A stretch of 64,000 nt of DNA from Corticimicrobacter populi (GTDB lineage Bacteria > Pseudomonadota > Gammaproteobacteria > Burkholderiales > Burkholderiaceae_B), in assembly GCF_003123725.1 (NCBI RefSeq), contig NZ_QETA01000002.1, forward strand, positions 434,001 through 498,000, read 5' to 3'. The translations under genes were made by a program, and so were the position numbers. Of this stretch, positions 57,325-64,000 are shown piece after piece. The notes beneath the pieces are model-generated. The model saw only the letters and a program-made list of their open reading frames with translations, searched no databases and was not told where the DNA came from. Every line of letters begins with the position of its first letter. Position 1 is the first letter of the stretch.

Positions 57325-59604
57325 TCAGATCTTGCACGCGCCGCCTGCGCAGCCGTCGTCTTCGACTTCGCCGTGGACGTCTTCGGCACCATCGCGCGTG
57401 TTGTGGTAGTACAGCGTCTTGACGCCGTACTTGTAGGCCTGCAGCAGATCCTTGAGCAGTTGCTTCATGGGGACGCGGCCACCTTCGAAGCGCTGCGGAT
57501 CATAGTTGGTATTGGCCGAGATCGATTGATCCACGAATTTCTGCATGACGCCCACCAGCTTGAGGTAGCCGTCGTTGCTGGGAATTTTCCAGAGCAGCTC
57601 GTACTGGTCCTTGAGACGTTCGAACTCGGGGACCACCTGGCGCAGGATGCCATCCTTGGATTGCTTGACCGAGACCAGGCCCCGGGGTGGCTCGATGCCG
57701 TTGGTGGCGTTGGCGATCTGGCTGGAGGTCTCGGAGGGCATCAGCGCCGTCAGCGTCGAGTTGCGCAGGCCATGGGCCAGGATATCGGCGCGCAGCGCTT
57801 CCCAGTCCAGGTGCAGCGGTTCGGTACAGATGGCATCGATATCTTTCTTGTAGGTATCGACGGGCAGCAGGCCGGCTGCGTAGGTGGTTTCGTCGAAAGC
57901 CTTGCAGGGGCCGTATTCGCGGGCAAGCTGGACCGAGGCCTTGAGCAGGTAGTACTGGATGGCTTCGAAGGTGCGATGCGTCAGGCCCAGGGCCGAGCCG
58001 TCGGAATAGCGGGTGCCGTTCTTGGCCAGGTAGTAGGCATAGTTGATCACGCCCACGCCGAGTGAGCGGCGCTTTTCGGTGGCGTTGAGCGCCGCCTTGA
58101 CCGGATAGTCCTGGTAGTCGAGCAGGGCGTCGAGCGCACGCACGATCAGGTCGGACAGGCCGTCGAGTTCATCCAGCGATTCGAGCGCGCCCAGGTTGAA
58201 GGCCGACAGCGTGCAGAGCGCGATTTCGCCTTCAGCATCGTTGATGTCGTCCAGCGGTTTGGTCGGCAGGGCGATTTCCATGCACAGGTTGGACTGACGC
58301 ACGGGGGCCTTGTCCGGATTGAACGGGCTGTGCGTGTTGCAGTGATCGACGTTCTGGATGTAGATACGGCCAGTGCTGGCACGTTCCTGCATCATCAGCG
58401 AGAACAGTTCGACGGCCGGCAGGCTGCGCTTGCGGATGGATGTATCCTGCTCGTACTGTTCGTACAGGCGTTCAAATTCGTCCTGATTGGCAAAGAAGGC
58501 ATCGTAAAGGCCGGGCACATCATGCGGCGAAAACAGCGTGATGTTCTGGCCCTTGATCAGGCGTTGGTACAGCAGGCGATTGATCTGCACGCCGTAGTCG
58601 AGGTGGCGGATACGGTTTTCCTCGACGCCGCGGTTGTTCTTGAGCACCAGCAGCGACTCGACTTCCAGGTGCCACAGCGGATAGAACAGGGTGGCCGCAC
58701 CGCCTCGGACGCCGCCTTGAGAGCAGGACTTGACCGCAGCCTGGAACATCTTGAAGAAAGGCAGGCAGCCGGTATGCTGTGCTTCACCCCCCCGGATTTC
58801 ACTGCCGACGGCGCGTATGCGCCCGCCGTTGATGCCGATGCCGGCACGTTGCGACACATAGCGCACGATGGCGCTGGTGGTGGCATTGATGCTGTCCAGA
58901 CTATCACCACACTCGATCAGGACGCACGAGCTGAACTGGCGGGTGGGTGTGCGCACACCTGACATGATCGGCGTCGGCAGCGAGATCTTGAACTGCGATA
59001 CGGCGTCGTAGAAGCGCTTGATGTAGGTCAGCCGGGTTTCTGCCGGATATTTGGCGAACAGGCACATCGCCACCAGGATGTACAGGAACTGGGGGCTTTC
59101 GTAGATGTGCTTGGTGACACGGTTCTGGACCAGATACTTGCCCTCGAGCTGCTTGACGGCGGCATACGAGAAATTCATGTCGCGCCAGTGGTCGAGGTAG
59201 TCGTTCAGCTCATCGAACTCGGCACGGCTGTAGTCGGCCAGCAGGTGCGGATCGTATTTGCCCAGTTCGGTCAGGCGCTGGACGTGGTCGTACAGGTGCG
59301 GTGGCTCGAACTGGCCATAAGCGATCTTGCGCAGGTGGAAGATTGCCAGGCGTGCGGCCAGGTACTGATAGTCAGGCGTCTCTTCGGAAATCAGGTCGGC
59401 TGCCGACTTGATGATGGTTTCGTGGATGTCGTCGGTACGAATGCCGTCGTAGAACTGGATGTGCGACCGCAGTTCGACCTGCGAGACGGAGACATTGTTG
59501 AGATCCTTGGCGGCCCAGTCGATAACGCGATGAATCTTGTCGAGCTCAATCGGCTCCAGACGGCCGTCGCGCTTGGTGACTTTCATCGTCTCGTATTTGG
59601 TCAT
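57325..59604 (-). CDS. nrdA: Class Ia ribonucleotide reductase, alpha subunit
   Basis: NrdA reduces ribonucleoside diphosphates to deoxy forms. The 759-residue protein has an N-terminal ATP cone (KVTKRDGRLEPIELDKIHRVI), the ten-stranded barrel with NLCMEIALPT, the loop with Cys/Glu of the active site, and the C-terminal cysteine pair CAGGAC. AAAAGG lies before the ATG at 59604. An upstream frame of 21 codons lacks ATP-cone similarity and is rejected. A candidate NrdR box pair lies 120-165 bases upstream. Confidence 0.97.
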   Translation of the reverse strand: MTKYETMKVTKRDGRLEPIELDKIHRVIDWAAKDLNNVSVSQVELRSHIQFYDGIRTDDIHETIIKSAADLISEETPDYQYLAARLAIFHLRKIAYGQFEPPHLYDHVQRLTELGKYDPHLLADYSRAEFDELNDYLDHWRDMNFSYAAVKQLEGKYLVQNRVTKHIYESPQFLYILVAMCLFAKYPAETRLTYIKRFYDAVSQFKISLPTPIMSGVRTPTRQFSSCVLIECGDSLDSINATTSAIVRYVSQRAGIGINGGRIRAVGSEIRGGEAQHTGCLPFFKMFQAAVKSCSQGGVRGGAATLFYPLWHLEVESLLVLKNNRGVEENRIRHLDYGVQINRLLYQRLIKGQNITLFSPHDVPGLYDAFFANQDEFERLYEQYEQDTSIRKRSLPAVELFSLMMQERASTGRIYIQNVDHCNTHSPFNPDKAPVRQSNLCMEIALPTKPLDDINDAEGEIALCTLSAFNLGALESLDELDGLSDLIVRALDALLDYQDYPVKAALNATEKRRSLGVGVINYAYYLAKNGTRYSDGSALGLTHRTFEAIQYYLLKASVQLAREYGPCKAFDETTYAAGLLPVDTYKKDIDAICTEPLHLDWEALRADILAHGLRNSTLTALMPSETSSQIANATNGIEPPRGLVSVKQSKDGILRQVVPEFERLKDQYELLWKIPSNDGYLKLVGVMQKFVDQSISANTNYDPQRFEGGRVPMKQLLKDLLQAYKYGVKTLYYHNTRDGAEDVHGEVEDDGCAGGACKI

Positions 59605-59961
59605 GGCAAAAACCTTTTGCTGTACGTGAATATAGAGTTGACTCTGCAAGTGCCGGGCCGGGCGCAATGCGCCGGATGGCCGGCGGGCACCTGCGGGTAC
59701 TGTCTGGAATGAATCGTGGAATTAACTACATGTAGCGGCGTGCCGATAGCCTGAGCCATATATATGGTAGATATCGATCGCCTGTTGATGAGCCGGAGTG
59801 TACCCTTTTCGAGGCGATATGCGTAGTCTTGAAAACAGTGAATTTATATGCGCCTAATTTCCGAAAAGCAGTCAGAGCGGGATGCTGCGCCACTTTTCCT
59901 GTGGACGGCGGCTGGTGGAACGCTCTGTATTAAATGAATCTTTTTGTAAATGTGTGCGTTG
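59605..59961. other. nrdA promoter region between nrdA and queF
   Basis: These 357 bases hold no convincing gene. The half near nrdA contains the candidate NrdR sites at 59726-59767. The half near queF (59840-59960) is AT-rich, with no terminator recognised. Confidence 0.6.
59726..59767 (-). promoter_or_regulatory. Candidate NrdR box pair
   Basis: CTACATGTAG (59726-59735) fits the core CWATATATWG of the NrdR box at eight of ten positions. CCATATATATGG (59756-59767) overlaps the same core at eight of ten. Their centres are about 31 bases apart, close to the three-turn spacing of known NrdR site pairs upstream of nrd operons. Confidence 0.5.
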
Positions 59962-60786
59962 TTATTGCCGCGCACTGCGTACGTTCGGCGGCGCTGCGCG
60001 TGCATGGCTGGCACGCCAGGGATTGATGTCCAGGCCGCCGCGCCGGGTATAGCGTGCATATACGAACAGTTCATCGGGGCGGCAATGGCCCATGATGTCG
60101 TTGTAGATCTGCTCCACGCACAGTTCGTGGAAGCCGGTATGCAGGCGGAACGAGACGATATATCGCAGCAGGCTGGCGTGGTCGATCTGCCGACCCCGGT
60201 AGTGGATTTCCACGTGGCCCCAGTCGGGCTGGCCGGTGACAGGACAGTTCGAGCGCAGCAGTCTTGAATACAGCCGTTCCTCCAGGTGAGGGGCTTCGGG
60301 CAGGCATTGAAGCAGTGCGGGGGCCGGGTGGTAGTCGTGGATGTCGATGTCGAGCAGGTCCAGGCAGGTACCGTCGGGCTCCGCGATGCGTGCCTGTGCC
60401 AGTGTGTCCTGCAGGTGCAGCCGGATCTCGACCGGGCCGCCGGCGGCGGTGCCGAGATCCTGGCGCAGGTGACCGAGTACGGTGTCGGTGTCGGCAAAGC
60501 GGGTCTGGTTGAACGAGTTCAGGTAAAGCTTGAATGTCTTGGATTCGATCAGGCAGGGTGTGTCGCAGGGAAAGTCGAATTCGGCCAGTGCCACGACGGG
60601 TTTGCCGCGCGCGTTGAGCCAGGACAGTTCGTAGGCATTCCAGATGTCGCCGCCATGAAAGGCCGGTGAGGCATCCAGGCCAATGCGGTGGCGTCCCTCG
60701 GCACGCGCAATTGCCTGCAGGATGTCGGGCTGGTATTGATCGGGGTAGTGCACCGTGCGGCCCAGTGCGGACAGGTGTGTCGTCAT
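59962..60786 (-). CDS. queF: NADPH-dependent 7-cyano-7-deazaguanine reductase
   Basis: QueF reduces preQ0 to preQ1 in queuosine synthesis. The 274 residues match the long, two-lobed T-fold type (Escherichia coli 282). The QueF motif and NADPH site appear in ESKTFKLYLNSFNQTRF, the catalytic cysteine in RSNCPVTGQPDW and the second-lobe pattern GRQIDHASLLRYIVSFRLHTGFHE. ATG 60786 is preferred; the upstream frame crosses AT-rich palindromes. Confidence 0.95.
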   Translation of the reverse strand: MTTHLSALGRTVHYPDQYQPDILQAIARAEGRHRIGLDASPAFHGGDIWNAYELSWLNARGKPVVALAEFDFPCDTPCLIESKTFKLYLNSFNQTRFADTDTVLGHLRQDLGTAAGGPVEIRLHLQDTLAQARIAEPDGTCLDLLDIDIHDYHPAPALLQCLPEAPHLEERLYSRLLRSNCPVTGQPDWGHVEIHYRGRQIDHASLLRYIVSFRLHTGFHELCVEQIYNDIMGHCRPDELFVYARYTRRGGLDINPWRASHARAAPPNVRSARQ

Positions 60787-61097
60787 GATGTCGGAGTTGC
60801 CAGAAAGCGGGATGAAACGATTGTAGGGGATCGCTGATTTCATATGCCGGGCAGTCTGTTTCATAATATGAAAAAGCATGTTGCGCAGCAATGAAAGTCG
60901 ATTTCATAGGCTGCATTTTCTTTTCATATTATGAATTTATTTTCTTATTTTATTGATAATAAAGAATTAAATTTATTGTCTTGTATAAGATATAAGTATT
61001 TATTGCTGCGCAGCATAGGCATACACTGTTTCTCAACGGATGGCCGCAGACAGGCCCGCGTACAGATTCCCTTTCTGTCATTACTGGAGACGATGCC
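60787..61097. other. Palindrome-rich regulatory interval between queF and aceA
   Basis: This very AT-rich spacer of 311 bases separates divergent genes and holds no ORF. Two motifs alternate: TTTCATAATATGAAA at 60859-60873 and its mirror TTTCATATTATGAA at 60922-60935, and TTGCGCAGCAA at 60881-60891 and TGCTGCGCAGCA at 61004-61015. TTTCATA half-sites occur at 60838 and 60902. They look like operators for two regulators. Confidence 0.6.
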
Positions 61098-62411
61098 ATG
61101 AGCAATACCCGAGAAACCGAAATCCGCAATCTGCAGAAGAAGTGGGCCGAGGATCCCCGCTGGCAGGGTATCAAGCGCGGCTACGGTGCCGAGGAGGTGA
61201 TCCGCCTGCGTGGTTCGCTGCACATCGAGCACACGCTGGCCCGTCGTGGAGCCGAAAAACTCTGGAAACTGCTGCATACCGAACCCTTCATCAATTCGCT
61301 GGGGGCGCTGACCGGCAACCAGGCCATGCAGCAGGTCAAGGCGGGTCTCAAGGCCATCTACCTGTCGGGCTGGCAGGTGGCAGGCGATGCCAATCTGGCG
61401 GGCGAGATGTACCCCGACCAGTCGCTCTATCCTGCCAACTCGGTGCCTCAGGTGGTGCGTCGCATCAACAATACCTTGCAGCGTGCCGACCAGATCCAGT
61501 GGTCGGAAGGGCGCAATCCCGGCGATGAGGGCTATCTCGATTTCTTCGCACCTATCGTGGCCGACGCCGAGGCAGGTTTCGGTGGCGTGCTCAATGCCTA
61601 TGAACTGATGAAAGCCATGATCGAGGCGGGTGCCTCGGGGGTGCATTTCGAGGATCAGTTAGCTTCGGTCAAGAAGTGTGGTCACATGGGCGGCAAGGTG
61701 CTGGTGCCGACTCGCGAGGCGGTGTCAAAGCTGATCGCCGCGCGTCTGGCTGCCGATGTGCTGGATGTGCCCACCTTGCTGCTGGCGCGTACCGACGCGG
61801 ATGCGGCCGACCTTGTGACCAGTGATGTGGATGAAAATGATCAGCCTTTCCTGACTGGCGAGCGGACAGTGGAAGGTTTCCATCGGACCCGCGCGGGGAT
61901 CGAACAGGCGATTTCTCGGGGGCTGGCGTATGCGCCCTATGCCGATCTGATCTGGTGCGAAACCGCTACGCCCAATCTGGAGTATGCCCGCCAGTTTGCC
62001 GACGCCATTCATCGCCAGTTCCCGGGCAAGCTCCTGGCCTACAACTGCTCGCCGTCATTCAACTGGAAGAAGAACCTCGACGATGCCACCATCGCCAAGT
62101 TCCAGCGCGAACTGGGGGTCATGGGTTATAAGTACCAGTTCATCACGCTGGCTGGCTTTCATGCGCTCAACTATGGCATGTTCGATCTGGCACACGGCTA
62201 TGCACGCCGCCAGATGAGCGCCTTTGTCGAACTGCAGCAGAAGGAGTTCGATGCAGCCGAGCGCGGCTTTACCGCCGTCAAGCATCAGCGCGAAGTCGGG
62301 ACCGGCTATTTTGACGTCGTGACCCAGACGATCGAGGGTGGGCGCTCGTCGACCACGGCACTGACCGGTTCGACAGAAGAGGCTCAGTTCGAGGCTGCGG
62401 CCGTCGCCTGA
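61098..62411 (+). CDS. aceA: Isocitrate lyase
   Basis: AceA splits isocitrate to glyoxylate and succinate in the glyoxylate shunt, which allows growth on acetate and fatty acids. The 437-residue TIM barrel shows the catalytic KKCGHMGGK near 192, the metal-binding ADAEAGFGG near 154, [11 protein letters not shown] near 229 and [10 protein letters not shown] near 315. CTGGAG precedes the ATG. Malate synthase is not adjacent. A terminator follows. Confidence 0.97.
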   Translation: MSNTRETEIRNLQKKWAEDPRWQGIKRGYGAEEVIRLRGSLHIEHTLARRGAEKLWKLLHTEPFINSLGALTGNQAMQQVKAGLKAIYLSGWQVAGDANLAGEMYPDQSLYPANSVPQVVRRINNTLQRADQIQWSEGRNPGDEGYLDFFAPIVADAEAGFGGVLNAYELMKAMIEAGASGVHFEDQLASVKKCGHMGGKVLVPTREAVSKLIAARLAADVLDVPTLLLARTDADAADLVTSDVDENDQPFLTGERTVEGFHRTRAGIEQAISRGLAYAPYADLIWCETATPNLEYARQFADAIHRQFPGKLLAYNCSPSFNWKKNLDDATIAKFQRELGVMGYKYQFITLAGFHALNYGMFDLAHGYARRQMSAFVELQQKEFDAAERGFTAVKHQREVGTGYFDVVTQTIEGGRSSTTALTGSTEEAQFEAAAVA

Positions 62412-62490
62412 TGGCACAGCCCTTGCGGTAGAGCGTAGTCGGTTTGTCCAGGTGCTGTCCGTCATCCAGGCGGGGCATGGCACATATGGA

Positions 62491-62519
62491 ACCACCCGTC
62501 CCAGGACGGGTGGTTTTTT
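62491..62519 (+). terminator. Terminator after aceA
   Basis: ACCACCCGTCC pairs perfectly with GGACGGGTGGT and runs into TTTTTT. It separates aceA from the FNR-controlled gene that follows. Confidence 0.9.
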
Positions 62520-62539
62520 GCTTTTGTAGCTCAAGTGTA

Positions 62540-62596
62540 TTGATGCGTGTCAATCTTGAGATGCATCAAATCGGCAGGGCGGCATTGATTTATCAT
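62540..62596 (+). promoter_or_regulatory. Tandem FNR boxes and -10 ahead of the degenerate ATPase gene
   Basis: TTGAT-GCGT-GTCAA (62540-62553) and TTGAG-ATGC-ATCAA (62556-62569) each match the FNR consensus at nine of ten fixed positions, 16 bases apart centre to centre. TATCAT at 62591-62596 is a good -10 about 40 bases after the second box's centre, as in class II FNR promoters. The predicted start of transcription falls next to ATG 62604. Confidence 0.7.
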
Positions 62597-62603
62597 GCTC
62601 ATC

Positions 62604-63608
62604 ATGAGTTCTGCACCCAATTCTTCCGAGCCGGAAGCGGTCGCTCCAAGGGCGTCCTTTCTCGAGGGCCTGTTCAAGGCAGGGGAGCGCCTGTCCCCTG
62701 AATCCCGTATTGAGCGGCGGCGCATGCTGGCCAAGCTGGGACTGGCCTGGTTGATGATGATGCAGGTCAGTACGCTGGCCCTGCCCGGCTACCTGCGCAG
62801 CAGCTCGATGGCCGAAGATACCTTGATCACGCTGGACTGGGCGATCTATCTGATGAACTGGGCCAGCCTGGTCATGACGCTGCCCGTTGTTCTCTATTCG
62901 GCCTTGCCGATCTGGCGTGGCGCGTTGGCTGCGTTGCGCGAGGGTCGGATGGGTATGGACGTGCCGGTGGCGCTGGGGATCGTGGCGGCTTTTTTTCCGA
63001 GTGCCTACGCCACCTGGACGCAGAATGGCCATGTCTATTTTGACTCTGTGGTCATGTTTGTTTCGTTCCTGCTGACGGCCCGCTATCTTGAATTGGCTGC
63101 CCGACAATCGTGTGAAGGCTTGCGTCTGCCGGATGATATCCAGGTGCGTCGTCGCATGGAGGCGCAGGCGGATCGCATTGCGGGTCTCTTCGTCACGTTG
63201 CAGATCAGCATTACCCTGGTGGTTGCGCTGGTCTGGTGGCGACTGGATCCAGCGCAGGTGCTGCCGATCAGTGTTGCACTGCTGGTCATGAGTTGTCCCT
63301 GCGCCCTGGCGATGGCGGTTCCGACCGCCATGGCTGCCGGTGATGCGACAGTTGCCCGTATGGGTGGCCTGGGGGAAAGCCAGTTGCAGGCTTACTATGC
63401 ACAAGTGCGCCGTGTGGCCAACCAGAATCTCTATGGCTCGCTCGCATGGCATCTGCTGGCATTGCCACTGGCAGCCATGGGCTGGGTAGCTCCCTGGCTG
63501 GCGGCGCTGAGCATGCTGCTTTCGTCTCTTGCCGTGGTAATCAATGCCTGGCGCTTGAGCTGGCGCTCGCAGACGGCGACACTGGATACCATCAAGGCCA
63601 TGGCCTGA
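62604..63608 (+). CDS. CcoI-like P-type ATPase reduced to its membrane core
   Basis: The protein (334 residues from 62604, 337 if ATG 62595 is used) follows copper-transporting CcoI/FixI ATPases through the membrane segments. It keeps MDVPVALGIVAAFFPSAYATW and the metal motif SCPCALAMAVPTAM (Cys-Pro-Cys near residues 231-233). It also keeps the terminal RRVANQNLYGSLAWHLLALPLAA with MLLSS. The A domain (TGES), the P and N domains with the phosphorylated DKTGT, and the N-terminal metal domain are all absent. The reading frame is intact. It cannot be an ATP-driven pump on its own. It lies upstream of ccoS and under FNR boxes, so a role in copper handling for cbb3 oxidase is inferred. Confidence 0.8.
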   Translation: MSSAPNSSEPEAVAPRASFLEGLFKAGERLSPESRIERRRMLAKLGLAWLMMMQVSTLALPGYLRSSSMAEDTLITLDWAIYLMNWASLVMTLPVVLYSALPIWRGALAALREGRMGMDVPVALGIVAAFFPSAYATWTQNGHVYFDSVVMFVSFLLTARYLELAARQSCEGLRLPDDIQVRRRMEAQADRIAGLFVTLQISITLVVALVWWRLDPAQVLPISVALLVMSCPCALAMAVPTAMAAGDATVARMGGLGESQLQAYYAQVRRVANQNLYGSLAWHLLALPLAAMGWVAPWLAALSMLLSSLAVVINAWRLSWRSQTATLDTIKAMA

Positions 63609-63730
63609 TGCCAAGTGTGGGGCTATGCATGTGCTATTCTTTACGTCCATTTCATGTGCAAGGCATGAACAGGCAAGCGGTATTTTGTGACAAAAAACAA
63701 CGCGTTGGTTGTGTGAAATAGGGGAGCGCG

Positions 63731-63919
63731 ATGGAAATTCTGTACTTGCTGCTACCCATTTCCATGGGGTTCGTGCTGTTGATCGGCGGGGCGCTCTGGT
63801 GGGCGATCTTCTCTGGTCAGTTCGAAGGAACCGATAAAGCCGCTCAATCCGTCCTGCTGGACGATGACAAGCCATCCAATACGTCCAACGAGTCTCCGGA
63901 GCAGACTGAAGGGCGTTGA
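63731..63919 (+). CDS. ccoS: cbb3-type cytochrome oxidase assembly protein CcoS
   Basis: The 62-residue protein has one N-terminal membrane helix (EILYLLLPISMGFVLLIGGALWWAIFSGQFEGTD), the conserved CcoS pattern ending in GQF(E/D), and a short acidic tail. CcoS is needed for maturation of the cbb3 oxidase, probably in heme or copper insertion. AGGGGAGC precedes the ATG. ccoN appears to start 77 bases downstream. Confidence 0.92.
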   Translation: MEILYLLLPISMGFVLLIGGALWWAIFSGQFEGTDKAAQSVLLDDDKPSNTSNESPEQTEGR

Positions 63920-63957
63920 TATAGGTCAACACAATAGCGGATGCTTATAGGCAAAAT
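63916..63957 (+). promoter_or_regulatory. FNR-dependent promoter of the ccoN operon
   Basis: TTGAT-ATAG-GTCAA (63916-63929) matches the FNR consensus at nine of ten positions. CAAAAT at 63952-63957 is exactly at the -10 position of a class II FNR promoter. Together they predict induction of the following gene under low oxygen. Confidence 0.7.
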
Positions 63958-63996
63958 AGCATCCGTAAATTTGTGTTCCTTAATAGGGGATGGACC

Positions 63997-64000
63997 ATGA
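63997..64000 (+). CDS. ccoN: Probable first codon of ccoN (cut by window end)
   Basis: ATG at 63997 follows AGGGGA (63985-63990) at six bases, downstream of an FNR promoter and ccoS. This is the usual position of the cbb3 oxidase subunit I gene. Only four bases are visible, so the identity rests on context. Confidence 0.4.

Noticed and set aside
56314-58065. 583-codon plus-strand frame opposite nrdB/nrdA
   Set aside because: It is an antisense shadow; the minus-strand genes are certain.

Overview
The window reads as a continuous piece of chromosome from a GC-rich betaproteobacterium of the order Burkholderiales, most likely family Alcaligenaceae (the Bordetella / Achromobacter / Kerstersia neighbourhood). 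This is inferred from the gene order carA-carB-greA-yhbY/rlmE-ftsH-folP-glmM, from ppx and ppk beside pstSCAB, from a DUF4148 secreted protein and from the codon usage. No ribosomal RNA, CRISPR array, insertion sequence or integrase was seen.

1-12 kb is housekeeping: carbamoyl-phosphate synthase (carA, carB), greA behind a leader that contains its own terminator, divergent yhbY and rlmE, ftsH, folP, glmM and an ornithine-lipid acyltransferase (olsB). 12-19.8 kb is a phosphate block: exopolyphosphatase (ppx), polyphosphate kinase (ppk1) and the Pst phosphate importer. Pho boxes of the form 7-4-7 bp are readable in front of ppk1 and pstS. phoU is not present after pstB. 19.8-22.5 kb holds a LysR regulator divergent from a DsbA-like protein and a metallo-beta-lactamase-fold protein that has lost the usual metal ligands.

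22.8-35.2 kb is one complete Tad (Flp pilus) locus: pilin, prepilin peptidase, CpaB, secretin, CpaD-like lipoprotein, CpaE/TadZ, the TadA motor, TadB, TadC, TadD, TadE, TadF and a TadG-like von Willebrand protein. A perfect FNR-type site lies upstream. 35-48.7 kb is mixed: an SLC13/ArsB-type permease, small exported proteins, a second LysR regulator, a deoxyribosyltransferase-like protein, a YgfB/SEC-C protein, a tRNA-Pro/Arg/His cluster, yciO, a site-2-type protease, dapA-bamC, a DUF4186 protein, roxA and mutS.

48.7-50.5 kb is the one clearly foreign-looking patch. It holds a lower-GC gene joining a phage-tail-like N-terminus to a HEPN-like domain, directly abutting a broken tctA remnant. 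50.5-55.8 kb carries an HxlR regulator with a divergent reductase, a Bcr/CflA drug exporter with an operator inside its promoter, mtfA and a chemoreceptor. 55.8-62.4 kb is the class Ia ribonucleotide reductase operon (nrdA, nrdB and a ferredoxin), queF and isocitrate lyase. The window ends in the start of a cbb3 oxidase locus: a remarkable P-type ATPase reduced to its membrane core under tandem FNR boxes, then ccoS, an FNR-controlled promoter and the probable first codon of ccoN.

The most promising leads are the domain-less CcoI-like ATPase, the phage/HEPN chimera and FNR control of the Tad locus.
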